A stretch of 64,000 nucleotides of DNA from Arion vulgaris (GCA_020796225.1 CM036775.1:2061393-2125392); one strand, 5' to 3'; counted from the first letter of the stretch, positions 10,480 through 22,619 are shown. Notes: generated by a model from the sequence alone, not told the origin. Numbers and translations are program-made.

Positions 10480-11300
10480 TAATTAATAATTCCCCTCGTA
10501 CCGTTATGTTACATAGGGCCTACAAGCAATTTCTCCATACCGCTCTATCCTGGGCAACTCGCTTAATCTCCTCCATGGAGCTGAGTCCGATATAACTTGG
10601 CTCACTCAGCAATGTTCGTTTCAGGGTCTCCTTATGTCGACCTCTCTTTCTTGAACCCTATGCCTCCCACTTTAATGCCTGTTTTTATATTCGTTGATCA
10701 TTTCTCCTCAAGGTGTGCCTAACATATCTCCATCTTCTCTATCTTATAACAGTTGTCACTAGTGGTTGACCAGATATGTCTCTGATTTCATCACTTCTGA
10801 ATTCGTTTCATTTTATATTCATTATTTTTCGCAGACATCTATTTTCAAATGTATTCAACTTGCTTTCTATATCTTTAGTCATTTTCCAACTCTTGCTGGC
10901 ATATGTTAGGATTGATAAAACATTTGAGTTGAAAATTCGTAATTTAGTTTTAATATCTTGCAGTTCCATATTTGATTTAGACTTTTAAAAGCTGATGTTG
11001 CTTTGCCAATTCGTATCATAATTTCTTTTTAACATTTCCTGTGCAATCAAAATTGCTACCTAAATAGGTGAACTGCTCTGTTATTTTTATCATTTTAGAT
11101 TCCAGTGTGATATCTGCGTTACTTGCCATAGGTGTCTTCATTATATTTGTTTTTCATAGCTTATCTGCAGTCCAACTGTTGATGCTATAGATGACAAGTT
11201 GTCTGTTTTTCTTTGCATATCTTGGTTGTTTCTACTTAACAAGGCAATATCATCTGCAAAATCCTAATCTTCGACTATTTTCTGCCCAAGTCTGTATTGC
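10480..11300 (-). mobile_element. LINE L-M fragment with RT catalytic motif
   Basis: The minus-strand frame near 11160-11265 encodes FADDIALLSRNNQDMQRK, the YxDD-box region of a reverse transcriptase. Further along, around 10880-10920, is the single-copy version of the segment that forms the 34-bp array at 56037. Multiple stops and frameshifts make it a dead copy. Confidence 0.8.
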
Positions 11301-11329
11301 AAAATCTAATTTTAATTTTCCTTGGTAAA

Positions 11330-11893
11330 AGTCACTGCTAACAACAGATGAAAATGGGATGAAGAAAATTAAAAGAACAAACATGGCTTTACAAAAAAAA
11401 ACATAAACAACTCAAAACAGTATCGAACGGAACTGATAGGAAAACAAAGATCAGAATACTAAGAGCATGCATATTCCCCGTGGTAACGTATGTGTGTGAA
11501 GCATGGACATTTAATAGGGCAATGTAAAAGCATATATGTGCTTTTAAACTGTTACAGAAGAGTCCTCTATATATCATGGACAGAGTAGAGAACAAATAGA
11601 TCTATCCAGAAAGAATTCAAAATCAAAGAAAACTGGCTGATGCTACAAAAAAAAAAAAGAAAGAGAAAATTGAGATATTTTGGACATATAAAAAGATACG
11701 ATGGGCATCATGGAAGGAGGCATACCGGCAAAGAGAAGAGGAAGACCATGGAGAAGATGGATTCAGGATGTAACTGATGGTTTCAACATGATGGCTACGG
11801 TGGCAAGACATCTGGCCAATGAGAGAGAAAATTCCAGAGGACTGTTGGGGTGGCAAAGTTCTGCTCAGGACAAGCTATTTGATGATGATGATG
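11330..11893 (+). mobile_element. LINE L-A fragment
   Basis: RT thumb and C-terminal region with frameshifts, parallel to 15355-15925. It ends at a (GAT)n tail at 11880 (TTTGATGATGATGATG). Internal poly-A slippage occurs near 11390 and 11650. Confidence 0.8.
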
Positions 11894-12039
11894 AAAAGTC
11901 AATGACTAAATCATAAACCATGATCCAACTATTTCATTATTTGTTGTTAAGGTTTGCTTGACACATTTTCTGACTGACTGAAGCATTGACCATCAAGATG
12001 TGATAGATTACTCGAACTGCTGAGATATAACGGTATAGT

Positions 12040-12580
12040 TACGAAGGATGTTAGAAAAGCCTGACAACACTTTGCTGTCTTGCACAAAGTGTGGTACTCT
12101 AGTGCCATCTCCACTAAAACAAAGCTCTGGATATTCAGCTCAAATGTGAAATATGCGTTGCAGTATGGCTCGGAAACATGGCGAGTCACCAAGTTGAATC
12201 CTTTGTCAACTGATGCATCCTGTGTATTCTCAGACTGAGATGGTATGACAGAGTTGCAAACACAGACCTGTGGATAAGAACCGGACCAGCACCCATGATG
12301 ATCCAGGTTAAGAGGAGAAAAACAGCGGTGGGACGGGCATACCCTATGGAAGACATAGTCGAATCTCACTAGACAAGGGCATGAGTAGAACCCGCAAGGA
12401 AAACAATAAAAGGGGTGTTCTAAACAGACCTGGAGACGAAATGTTCTTGAGGAACTGAAGGGTGCTGGACTATCCGGGGAGGCCATAGAGAAAATGGTCA
12501 AAGACCTGGAAAATCTGCAAACAAATGTTGAGGCCCTATGCTCCATGAGGAGCGGAAAGGAATAAGAAGAAGGAGGTAAG
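12040..12580 (+). mobile_element. LINE L-D C-terminal fragment
   Basis: The plus frame encodes ALQYGSETWRVTKLNPL and later RRNVLEELKGAGLSGEAIEK, a LINE ORF2 C-terminus, separated by stops. Minus-strand copies lie at 12940 and 36800. Confidence 0.75.
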
Positions 12581-12829
12581 CACTAGGGATAACTGAGACA
12601 GAACATTTATAACCACTAAGGATGTCAAGAACGTCAAATACTATAAATATAACCAGAATTAGGTCTTTTCTTATCAGTCTGACCTGCGACCAGTTGCTTT
12701 ATCTAATGTTTGACTCTAGAACAAACAAAATCGCTAACTTGTCTGCTCTAAGTTGGGTAGCGATTGGTTTATTGATTAAATATCAGATGGGTGGATTGTG
12801 TCAATAAATAACAAGACGAGTCCTTTACT

Positions 12830-12920
12830 AAAACCAGCAAGGGAAAGTGAGAGAAGACTAGAAATACATGGAAGGGCTGGAAGGAGATAGCTTAAAAACT
12901 TGGCATGAGTTGGTTGAAGG
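12830..12920 (+). mobile_element. LINE L-E 3' fragment
   Basis: Contains one copy of ACTTGGCATGAGTTGGTTGA, the core of the 51-bp unit amplified at 21314-21560. Confidence 0.65.
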
Positions 12921-12939
12921 TCTTATTGTTTATTTGTTT

Positions 12940-13280
12940 GCTACTTACTTAATTATTCTCTTCGTTCCTCATGAAGCATAGGGACTCAACAGATGTTTTT
13001 TCACTTTTCTCAGTCTCTGGTTGTTTTTTTTTATGGCCTATCAGGATAGTCGAGCACTCTTCAGTTCCTCAAGAAGACTTCATCTCTAGGTCTGTTTAGG
13101 GCATCCTTTTTTTTCATTTTCCTTGCAGGTTCCATTCAAGTGCTGGTCTAGTGACACTCGACTGTGTCTTCGGTAGGGTATGCCCAACTCATCGCCACTT
13201 TCTCCTCTTAACCTGGGTCATCATGGGTTCATGTCCGGTATTTATCTACAAGCCTGTGTTATTCTTTGTTATGTAAGTGA
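12940..13280 (-). mobile_element. LINE L-D 3' fragment
   Basis: Inverted relative of 12240-12570, sharing AACCTGGGTCATCATGGGTT and the AGGAGTGCTCGAC-type segments. Confidence 0.7.
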
Positions 13281-13754
13281 TTAAAGCCTCTTTAAGCCAA
13301 GGCACTCCCTTTACAACCTAAGTGTGAACCTTATTTTGATTATATTATAGAGTGTAGGCCAACAAACATGAAAAGAAGAAGAAGTGATCGAAGAAGAAGA
13401 AGTAGTTCAAGTTTTTTTACTGGATGAGTTAGCCAAGTTGAATCCTACCCGTCCCTTCTTCCTACATGCCTGGCAGTTTTATTATTTTTTCCTTCCCTAG
13501 CAACACACCGATGAAGACAGAATTATTTTTTAAACAATAATTATTGGAGACATAAGAGATGGGGTCGAGAAGCTGATAACAGGATGCGCTAGTGATCATG
13601 CTCTATGGAAATTCCAGGGTTTGATGCTAGTTTGTAGAAAAATTCTCGGTGTACACATAATGTGAACGGTTGGACTACAGTAAACCCTAATCCTTCATTT
13701 GGTGATCTTCTTCTTCTTCTCACGATCGTATTTGAGAATCTAAATCACAAGAAC
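13281..13754. other. Unassigned, with a possible tRNA-like relic
   Basis: Around 13570-13630, GCGCTAGTGATCATGC and CCAGGGTTTGATGC resemble a degraded SINE head. This is too weak to assign to a family. Confidence 0.25.
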
Positions 13755-13865
13755 CTTTGAAGTCGGAGTAAGGCATCAGAGATAATGAAAGCAAGACTTC
13801 ATGCAAAATTCAGCCAGAGGTGCCATATTACGTATGAATGCATAGCAAGTAAACGATATTTAAAA
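13755..13865 (+). mobile_element. SINE J body fragment
   Basis: Diverged match to the J body: TGAAGTCGGAG, ATGCAAAATTCAGCCAGAGG, ATGCATAGCAAGT. Confidence 0.55.
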
Positions 13866-13897
13866 ATGGTAGACACTAAGATCAGACATGGTATCCT

Positions 13898-14335
13898 TCT
13901 GTGTGTTGCCAGGGCTCTCAAGGGGAGCAAAGAATAGTAATACTGTCACCTACAAGACAGTAAGAGGCGACTGAGGTGGGGGACTAGGGAAGCTCCCTAG
14001 AAAATAAAAAGCGTCACAGAAATCGGATGTGCTGGCCTACTTGTAGGCGCATAACTGACACAACTTACATTCGCTCTAGGCTCAGATCCACCTGTGTTGT
14101 GTCGGGGCCCGCAAAGAAAGCAAAGTACTGTGACCTACAAGGCATGTCGTAAGATGCAACTGATGTAGGACCTAGGAAGTTACCTAGTAAATAAAAAGCC
14201 AAGCAGGAATCAGATGTGCTGGCCTACTCGTAGGTGCATATCTGGCATGACGTACAATCGCTCTTAGGCTAAGAACACATACAAATCACAAAGAGTAGTT
14301 AACAAGTGGTCGATATAGAGTGTTCGAAGAAGAAG
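13898..14335 (+). mobile_element. Two SINE A copies in tandem
   Basis: A tail-truncated A copy (13898-14087) is joined to a complete A copy (14088-14335, ending GTTCGAAGAAGAAG). The junction falls after GGCTCAGATC of the first copy, consistent with insertion or recombination between A copies. Confidence 0.8.
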
Positions 14336-14639
14336 ACATCGTATAATGTGTAAGACATGCACAAAAATTACAAATAAATATGACACACGCACATCTATAA
14401 AAATATTCCCGTCTTGTAACAGGACTAATTAACTTTCTATTGATCTCACAAAAACAAAGGTATGCGTGTCTAATATACATAGAACCACAACCAACTTTAA
14501 TATTGGGCCGCATAACTGACCGGGAAAACCCTGACATAGTTTGAGTTGGGAGGGGGAGGGCTGGATTTTATATGTGTATGATAGAACACTGCAAGCTCTT
14601 TTGCAATTTTACTCAATTCTATGAGTCTATAGTTATTTA
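14336..14639. other. No recognised feature
   Basis: No repeat relative or coding signal seen. Confidence 0.4.
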
Positions 14640-14835
14640 TTGATGAAAAATATTCATAATATTGGTATTCCTTATTGTTAAACTTAACTTGTTGCATAAT
14701 ATAACCTTGATTTAGCATGTTGTATTGATTTTAAATTGAATTTGTCTATACACAACAATACTGGAATGTGAGGTCACATGATGCTATGGTCTTATTTCCT
14801 AGAATTTTTACCTGAGTCCGCCGGTTGTATGAGTT
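14640..14835. repeat. Dispersed repeat R1, second copy
   Basis: Aligned by eye to 2880-3065 in the same orientation. Confidence 0.7.
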
Positions 14836-14999
14836 TATAGTTGGCTGTGATAGAGCTTATGCTAAACAGATACGAAATTCCACTTTGATTTTGTAAAAAT
14901 CAACTTACATGATGAGTATCAACAAACAAACACTACAAAGTTGTGCTCACCTGAAGACACATTATTTTTTAAACATACAAGTTATGGATATTTAATAGA

Positions 15000-15115
15000 A
15001 GTTTAACTGGCAGCAGCAGATATGCTCACATATTTAGGAAGCATAGTAACATCAAATGGGAGTGCCAGCAAGGATATCAACACAAGAATAAATAAAGTCA
15101 GAATAGTTTTTTTTG
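15000..15115 (+). mobile_element. LINE RT fragment
   Basis: Encodes LTYLGSIVTSNGSASKDI, the conserved YLGS motif downstream of the RT catalytic box. It lies just before, but is not continuous with, the next LINE. Confidence 0.7.
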
Positions 15116-15149
15116 TCAATCTAAACAACATATAACAATATGATCCTTT

Positions 15150-15925
15150 TATAATTGGAGGAAGAGAAATACCTCTGAACTAAGATATGTGGACGATACA
15201 GTGTTACCGTTACCATCAACATCACAAAAAGAGATTGAGAAATTATTAGGGGAAATGCAAGATAAAAGCAAAAAACAAAATCTATCTCAATGTGGCAAAA
15301 ACAAAAATAATGACAACAGATAAAACGAGAGAAAGTAGAGAGTTTTGAATATCTTGGTTCACTGCTAACAACAGATGGAAATTGGATGAAGAAAATTAAA
15401 AGAACAAACATGGCTTTACAAAAAATTTAAAAACTCAAAACATTATGGAACGGAACTGATAAGAAAACAAAGATCAGAATACTAAGAGCATGCATATTCC
15501 CAGTGGCAACGTATGGGTGTGAAGCATGGACATTTAATAAAGCAGTGGAAAAACATATATGTGCTTTTGAATATAAGTGTTACAGAAGAGTCCTTTGTAT
15601 ATCTTGGACAGAGAAGAGAACAAATAGATCTATCCAGAAAGAACTCAAAATCAAAGAAAACTCGCTGACGCTACAAATAAGAAAGGGAAAATTGAGATAT
15701 TTTGGACATATAAAAAGACATGAAGGGCTGGAGAAGACCATCATAGAAGGAGGCATAACGGCAAAGAGAAGAAGAGGAAGACCACGGAGAAGATGGATTC
15801 AGGATGTAATTGATGGTTTGAACATGACGGCTGCAGAGGCAGGACATCTGGCTTATGAGAGAGAGAAATTCCAGAGGACTGTTGGGGTGGCAAAGTTCTG
15901 CTCTGGACAAGCTATTTGATGATGA
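15150..15925 (+). mobile_element. LINE L-A, RT catalytic box to 3' tail
   Basis: Encodes LRYVDDTVLPL (YxDD catalytic box) near 15180. After frameshifts an open stretch at 15503-15919 carries CEAWTFNKAVEK, YFGHIKRHEG and GRPRRRW, ending in a stop just before TGATGATGA. This is the least damaged L-A C-terminus in the window. The endonuclease and palm N-terminal part are missing. Confidence 0.85.
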
Positions 15926-15970
15926 TGAATTATGGTATGAGTTAAGTTCATAAATAAGACATTAAACTAT

Positions 15971-16101
15971 TGTAAGTTAAACTCTTTCCGTTTGTAAGTT
16001 AAACTCTTTCCGTTTGTAAGTTAAACTCTTTCCGTTTGTAAGTTAAACTCTTTCAATTTGTAAGTTAAACTCTTTCCGTTTGTAAGTTAAACTCTTTCCG
16101 T
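15971..16101. repeat. 22-bp tandem repeat, 6 copies
   Basis: Units of TGTAAGTTAAACTCTTTCCG plus two bases. One copy carries AA for CG. No clear seed. Confidence 0.9.
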
Positions 16102-16747
16102 ACGCAGTTATTTTCTCAGTTTTACACAGTTAATTCAAGACGAGGAAAAAAAGGCAATTTAAAAAAAAAAAGATAACTACTTGTCAATAAATAAACATAT
16201 ATATATATATCTTATTATATACTAATTTTAATAAAACTTGACAGAATAATAAAATAACAAGATTAAGAAGTAGTAGAAGTAAAATAGTTGGAGTAAAACT
16301 AGAAAGACTTCTTTATAAGGGAAACAACTCAAATGGCGTGATTTGCGGTGATTGGCGTTCAACAAAATTCACCTGTGGCACAGTGTGCGGCGATTGGCGT
16401 GGAAAGAGTTAATCTCAATCATCATTAAAGTGTTTATTTTCTATGTCACAGAGTAGGAATAAATTTCTAAAATCTGAAAAGTAAGCAATTGAAGTCGCTG
16501 ATAAAAGATGCTAACCTCAGTTCACTGACTGATAACGTTTCAGCCTTTCCTTTTAGAAATACAAATGTGCAGTTAACTTGTTATTTATTTAATGTTTTTA
16601 ACAAAATTCTGATGTAATATGAACAGAGTTCTAATTGAGTAGCAATTAATTTTAACTGCACGGGAGGTACTATAAAATAAATGCTAAGAATTGTTAAACT
16701 TCACATCAGCGCTTAGAGCTGAAATAAAATATGGAACTTCATGTTTT
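16102..16747. other. No recognised feature
   Basis: AT-rich sequence with a (TA)n run near 16200. GATTGGCGT occurs twice near 16345 and 16393. Confidence 0.45.
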
Positions 16748-16758
16748 AGATCTAAATT

Positions 16759-17009
16759 CGCCCGAGTGGTTACGGGCCCAAATTTGGGGTGTAAAGAATA
16801 GAACCACTGCTACCTGCCACACATGTCGTAAGAGGCAACTAAGGAGGTTTGGCTGAAATCGGATCCATGTGTACTTAACGTGTAGAAGTCTATGCGTTTA
16901 GGGGTCTACCAAACCAATGTGCAGCATATACGTTACGGTTCTTGGCAAGATCAAACATATCACAAAGAGTGATTAAAATTGGTAGTAAAAAACGAACGCA
17001 AAGAAGAAG
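16759..17009 (+). mobile_element. SINE family B, full-length copy
   Basis: Head CGCCCGAGTGG, then CCCAAATTTGGGGTGTAAAG, GAAATCGGAT and tail CGCAAAGAAGAAG. It is flanked by a perfect 11-bp duplication AGATCTAAATT at 16748-16758 and 17010-17020. Reference copy for family B. Confidence 0.9.
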
Positions 17010-17020
17010 AGATCTAAATT

Positions 17021-18269
17021 AAGAAATCTCAATTCCAATGACCAATGTTGTCTAAGTCCTAACACTTGCCAGAAAAAAGTTAGAACATGACTAAAGGTAA
17101 GAAAATACATGACTGCAAAAGAAATAATGGAAATAAAATGGGTCAAATTGAGTAGAGATGCTTATAATATAATCTTATTCAGAAAAATGTATGTCTGGGC
17201 AACCATTAGCAACCACCCATTAACTTATTAAGTTATTATAAAATATGTAGATATGTTCAGTTGCGCATAATTTACTACTACTAGTCAAGACTTGTGAGTG
17301 TGAGAAAAGATGATCAAATAATCACAACAAACAAAAAGTAAAGCATGCTCTGGGACTACTGGGAGGTAAAGGTTCAAGAAAGAACAGGGTGCCTTATTAT
17401 TTATTGTTATTCCTAGGAATAGCCTTAAATGAACTTAACTGTGAGAGGCGAGAAATTTAGGACGTAACAATTCCGTAGTTTAGTATAAAACTATCAACTA
17501 GAAGAGATTGAACGAGTTGGCCGAGATAGTATTAGTATTACTTATAGAGACTAGAGAGCGATGAGCCTAGCTTCCTATAAGATAAACTAAAAGACAAGTG
17601 CTTCCAGTCAGGCTTTATGATACTTTATCAACTTTATGACTAACTCTGTAACGTACAATAGTACGAGAAGAATACAATACAATATTAATATAGGAAAGTC
17701 GTATCTAAGTCAACAATTGACAGTTGAATCACTGATGCAGTCGATGAAGGAATGGAGGTGCTGTCGGACTTTGTCGACGCTGATGTCCTGATTCAATTTA
17801 AATACCAGCACCAGTCCATACGATGATTGTGTAAACAATGATTCATGTTTACTCGCAAATGTTTACTACATAAAACTGCAAATAAAACAACTCTCATGAA
17901 ATTTCCGCACAAATATAATAAAGTTCGAACACTTTAGATAGGAATAAAAAGATAATCACGTACCTGCAACTCTTGTAAATCGAAGTTTTTCCAATACTGA
18001 CACATCAACTGCACATTCGCAGCCATCTTGAACGGGGATTATCGGCTGCATCAATTGGTCACATGACTTCCTATTTATCGAAACACATCACAACACTTTT
18101 AAGATCAAATATCTCATTTGTTTTTGCTATACAAGTTTTGTTAATAAGTTTATCTAAACTCTTTTCAATTTGTTTAAATTTTTGTTTAAATCACATCTTT
18201 TCAAAACTACAGCAAGTTAAACTTTTTATTGAATAGATTGTTAAAATCAAACATGGCGGTTCTCGGTTT
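17021..18269. other. Mostly unassigned; possible LINE L-M relic
   Basis: Around 17370-17560, GGTTCAAGAAAGA and AGAGATTGAACGAGTTGGCC resemble the L-M C-terminus (GSRKRGRPK and EEIERVA regions). The rest shows nothing recognisable. Confidence 0.35.
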
Positions 18270-18277
18270 GTTGTAGA

Positions 18278-18442
18278 CAGTGGCGGCTCGTGATCATTTT
18301 TGTTGGTGGGGCTAGACACACATTTTCGGAAAAATCATGGTTTTAGGTTGTTATATTTTAATTTATAAAATAATAAATACACGTTGCACATTATTTTTGG
18401 TGGGGACCGGCCCCAGTGTCCCTTAATGACGAGCCGCCACTG
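18278..18442. mobile_element. hAT-like MITE K, copy 2
   Basis: Termini CAGTGGCGGCTCGTG and ACGAGCCGCCACTG. Perfect 8-bp duplication GTTGTAGA at 18270-18277 and 18443-18450. Confidence 0.92.
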
Positions 18443-18450
18443 GTTGTAGA

Positions 18451-18969
18451 GTTGAGTCCCTCCCTATATTATATAATGCGTAGCACGACTGCAATTTATA
18501 TTAAATACTAGATTTTCCAAAAAAACTAATGCTTAATCTTAAATTTGTTGGCCAATACAATAACCTCTGATATAACCAATAAATGACGCGTTCTTCATTT
18601 GAAAGGAGCGTGTCTTGGTTTAAAGATGCTTCAAGCCCCTAAAAAGACAAGTCAGAACAATATGTATATAAGGCCTACATATAGCAGATCAAGGTCAGAT
18701 CAGATGTTTCATCTGCTACCGTATGACAGTATACAGTACCACCTCAACTAGTAAATCCAGTGCCTTGTGGAGGGCTCGGGGAGATAAAGTATAGGGGAGT
18801 AAACCCTGATAGAAAATCCTCACTGAACTGTGGGTCATCACGGTTATGCAGAAGGTTAGATGAGTAAATCTAGACCACAAATCTGGAGGAAGGAAACTGG
18901 TGGTTATGTGTGTATTCCATTTTCTGAAATTCCCTGTAAACCCTTCTTGATTCCAAACTTATTGACTCT
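18451..18969. other. No recognised feature
   Basis: No array, repeat relative or exon seen. Confidence 0.4.
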
Positions 18970-19200
18970 GTCTATCCTTTGGATGAAACAGCAGGGTATA
19001 GAGGCGATTTGTGCAAAATAGGCAAGACACATTCCTCATATAAGCTGTCCATGCTAGGCATAAATGAAGAAGACATTAATTCAAATAAAATATTATTAAT
19101 TATTGAGCCCAGATATTCGTAGCTCTCTACACATTGGAGTTCTTCATTGTTTATTTGAATGTTAGGTGAACCTTTTGCTTTGTCAGTTGACATGATTTTT
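18970..19200 (-). mobile_element. LINE RT fragment
   Basis: The minus frame encodes IQINNEELQCVESYEYLGS, the connection region after the RT catalytic box. It is truncated and degenerates after the YLGS motif. Confidence 0.7.
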
Positions 19201-19431
19201 GTTTTTTTGTGTATTCAAATATAGATGTTGGTCTTCACTATGTTTCTTGGTCGTCATGATTATTTTTTCCAAACCTTCAACACCTCCACATTCCACCTCC
19301 ACACTCCACCTCCACATTCGTCATTTTAGCAGTCCCTGGGGTTCTCATCATTCTTCTGTAAAACCATATCTCTGTGGTCTCAAGATATGTGTTTGTTTAT
19401 TTACTGTTCATGACTCCCATCTGTATGTCAG

Positions 19432-20157
19432 TATTGGCTCCACTAGTTTTGGCTCCACTAGTATTGGCTCCACTAGTTTTGGCTCCACTAGTATTGGCTC
19501 TACTAGTATTGGCTCCACTAGTATTGGCTCCACTAGTATTGGTTCCACTAGTATTGGCTCCACTAGTATTGGCTCCACTAGTATTGGCTCCACTAGTATT
19601 GGCTCCACTAGTTTTGGCACCACTAGTATTGGCTCTACTAGTATTGGCTCCACTAGTTTTGGCTCCACTAGTATTGGCTCCACTAGTATTGGCTCCACTA
19701 GTTTTGGCTCCACTAGTATTGGCTCCACTAGTATTGGCTCCACTAGTTTTGGCTCCACTAGTATTGGCTCCACTAGTATTGGCTCCACTAGTATTGGCTC
19801 CACTAGTTTTGGCTCCACTAGTATTGGCTCCACTAGTATTGGCTCCACTAGTATTGGCTTTACTAGTTTTGGCACCACTAGTATTGGCTCTACTAGTATT
19901 GGCTCCACTAGTTTTGGCTCCACTAGTATTGGCTTCACTAGTATTGGCTCCACTAGTATTGGCTCCACTAGTATTGGCTCCAATAGTTTTGGCTCCACTA
20001 GTATTGGCTCCACTAGTACTGGCTCCACTAGTATTGGCTCTACTAGTATTGGCTCTACTAGTATTGGCTCTACTAGTATTGGCTCTACTAGTATTGGCTC
20101 TACTAGTATTGGCTCTACTAGTATTGGCTCCACTAGTATTGGCTTTACTAATATTAG
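19432..20157. repeat. 15-bp minisatellite, about 48 copies
   Basis: Unit GGCTCCACTAGTATT with variants (TTTT for TATT, TCT for TCC, and others). Each unit contains the palindrome ACTAGT. The 15-bp period and lack of stops leave long frames on both strands, with pentapeptide repeats such as GSTSI, VLAPL and EPILV. These are artefacts of periodicity. Confidence 0.95.
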
Positions 20158-20164
20158 CTATTTA

Positions 20165-20515
20165 AGAAGAATCATACAAATTTTCTGACCAAATACCATA
20201 ACAAATGAGGAGCTTTTGAAACGAACAGATTGTGCATCCTTGGAGACCATCATTAAGAGACGAAGATGGAGGTGGTTTGGACATGTATGTCGTATACCAG
20301 TGGGGACATTGGCTAGGACAGCTCTCAGATGAACAGCGGATGGGAAGAGAAGATCTGGATGTGCAAAGGAAACACGGAGAAGAACGGCGGAGAGAGAGTT
20401 GAAGGAGTGCGGCCTGACGTGGGAGACGGTTGGTAGAAAGGCAGCAGAACGGCAACAGTGGAAGTCTCTTGTGGAAGCCTTATGTGTCAATCGGGACATG
20501 AAGAGGACATAGAAT
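20165..20515 (+). mobile_element. LINE ORF2 C-terminus
   Basis: The plus frame encodes ITNEELLKRT, RRRWRWFGHVCRIP and AERELKECGLTWETVGRK, ending near WKSLVEALCVNRDMKRT. There is one stop inside. It abuts the end of the 15-bp array. Confidence 0.8.
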
Positions 20516-20799
20516 AGTATTGGTTTGCTAGTGTTATCATGAATCGCTTCCAATATAATGAGTTTGTTAGCACCGGCAACTATAATAAGAAATATGATCA
20601 ATACAAAATAAATAAGTGTAGCAATCTTACGTTGTCAAAGACGACAGAAAATCAACAAAACCAACATATCGACCAAAGTGTCTTCAACAAGGAAACATGG
20701 CATACAGTTGAATAATTAGAACGTGGAAACGTAGATATTAATATGGTGTTGCTAATTTAATGTAAATACTTCACTGTTGCGTTTATGATGTTCAGTTTA
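20516..20799. other. No recognised feature
   Basis: AT-rich sequence. Nothing recognised. Confidence 0.4.
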
Positions 20800-20863
20800 A
20801 TATAAATTAAACGGCTAAAACCAATATGGAATGGATGTGATAAAAAAACAAAGACAAGACTAA

Positions 20864-21131
20864 GATGGCATGACAGGGTAACAAATGAGGAACTTATAGA
20901 GAGAACAAGACAGATTCCAGTGAACCAAGAGATGGTATGATAGGGTTACAAATGAGGAACTTATGGAGAGAACAAGACAGATTCCAGTGAACCAAGAGAT
21001 GGTATGATAGGGTCACAAATGAGGAACTTATGGAGAGAACAAGACAGATTCCAGTGAACCAAGAGATGGTATGATAGAGTCACAAATGAGGAACTTATGG
21101 AGAGAACAAGACAGATTCCAGCCAACCAAGA
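20864..21131. repeat. 67-bp tandem repeat, about 4 copies
   Basis: Copies begin at 20864, 20931, 20998 and 21065 (GATGGTATGATAGGG). The 67-bp period shifts the reading frame at every unit, so the array destroyed the ORF it grew in. Confidence 0.9.
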
Positions 21132-21313
21132 GGTTAAAAAAGACGCTTACGCTGGTTAGGAAACACTTTGCGAAAAACCGAGGGGAATATAACAAAAATG
21201 GTCCTTTCCTGGAACCTGCAGTGGCAGCGAAAGAAGGGAGGCTGAGAAATACACGGAGACGAGATTTGGAGGCAGAGATCAACAATATAAAGAGGAGCTG
21301 GAGGGAGCTGCAG

Positions 21314-21560
21314 GAGATAGCTAGAGATAGGAAGACTTGGCATGAGTTGGTTGAGCAGCATCACGAGATGGCTAGAGATAGGAAGACTTGGCATGAGTTG
21401 GTTGAGCAGCATCACGAGATGGCTAGAGATAGGAAGATTTGGCATGAGTTGGTTGAGCAGCATCACGAGATGGCTAGAGATAGGAAGACTTGGCATGAGT
21501 TGGTTGAGCAGCATCACGAGATAGCTAGAGATAGGAAGACTTGGCATGAGTTGGTTGAGG
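21314..21560. repeat. 51-bp in-frame tandem repeat, 5 copies
   Basis: Each unit encodes 17 residues (HEMARDRKTWHELVEQH). The single-copy parent is seen at 12890-12920. Confidence 0.9.
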
Positions 21561-21590
21561 GTCAATGATCAAATCTGTGTTAAAATTGCA

Positions 21591-21660
21591 GAGAGAGAGA
21601 GAGAGAGAGAATACTAAGAGCATGCATATTTCCAGTAGCAACACATGGGTGTGAAGTATG
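21591..21660 (+). mobile_element. (GA)n joined to an L-A scrap
   Basis: A GA run leads into ACTAAGAGCATGCATATTTC, which matches L-A at 15480-15530. Confidence 0.6.
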
Positions 21661-21740
21661 ACGGGGTTTGAACCAGGTACACTTGGGTTGTGGTCGAGCT
21701 CACTACCGCTTCATCTACAGACGCCCACAATGATGTTATG
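21661..21740 (-). mobile_element. SINE J head fragment
   Basis: The minus strand reads GTGGGCGTCTGTAGATGAAG, then GCGGTAGTGAGC, then GGTTCAAACCCCGTC (boxes A and B). Confidence 0.65.
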
Positions 21741-22293
21741 ACAACTGTTTACTTCATTTACCTAACTGACTGCGCCGTAGTGAGAACGTTTTAGAAAATG
21801 ATTCGTCCCTGACAATGGTTATAATTGATAATAATTACCTGTGAGATTCGGAGAACGAGAGGGAGAAGATGAGGTGGAAGCTGACATGTCCTCATGCCAG
21901 GGAAAGTTTCAATAATAGCAGCCAATAGGCAATAATCGCAGCCCCCTGTAAGAGGTCACGACAATAATCTATGGCAGCGGTTCTCAAATTTTGCATTACC
22001 GCGGTTCCCATTTTAAATACATTTTGTTGCAGCGGACATCCAACAGTTTCTATATATGAAAATCCTGCAGCGATGGAGTTATTATTACACCACACCAATA
22101 GTCAAGCTGACTCTAATTTCTCAGACTGCAGGAAACTTCAAGTGAACTTTCATTGTTTCCTGTCAGACATTTAGACTCTGGTCTGGTCCGGATCATTTGA
22201 TTTCGCATCCGAACTAGTTTACCAATGGTTTTTATGCATGTTTTTAAAAATTTATTTGCCTGTTTGAAATGTCACAGATCATAATATTTCTTC

Positions 22294-22543
22294 CTCCCGA
22301 GTGGCTACCGGGGCCCAAATTTGGGGTGTAAAGAATATAACCACTGTTACCTGTCACGCATGTCGTAAGAGGCGCTAAGGAGGTTTGGCTGAAATCGGAT
22401 GCACATGTCCTAAACATGTAGAAGTCTATGTGTTTAGGGGCCTACCAAACCAATGTGCAACATATACACGTTCTTGGCAAAGATCAAACATATTACAAAG
22501 AGTGATTAAAATTGGTCGCAAAGAACGAACGCAAAGAAGAAGA
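22294..22543 (+). mobile_element. SINE family B copy
   Basis: Complete B element from CTCCCGAGTGG to CGCAAAGAAGAAG. ATAATATTTCTTC precedes it at 22281-22293 and recurs only at 24519-24531, after a second B tail, so the duplication brackets a composite of about 2.2 kb. Confidence 0.8.
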
Positions 22544-22619
22544 ACTTCCAGAGCTTGTATATCTGACCGTGAGTCAGTCTGTAGGAAAGACCATCGTGTC
22601 TGCAGGTGCTTGCAGTTTA

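Larger units (their letters stand above)
20800..21570 (+). mobile_element. LINE L-E C-terminus with two internal arrays
   Basis: Begins with an RT scrap, then a WHDRVTNEEL-type segment amplified as a 67-bp unit (20864-21131). Next comes a single-copy region (GLRNTRRRDLEAEINNIK), then RDRKTWHELVEQH amplified as a 51-bp unit (21314-21560), ending with a stop at 21568. The frame is open from 21071 to 21568. Confidence 0.85.

Noticed and set aside
11947..12546. 199-codon minus-strand frame
   Set aside because: The plus strand of the same stretch encodes a recognisable LINE C-terminus (ELKGAGLSGEAIEK). The minus frame is its shadow.
19199..20188. Long open frames of pentapeptide repeats on both strands
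   Set aside because: They exist because a 15-bp unit lacks stops in several registers. No splice sites, promoter or non-repeat domain support a protein.
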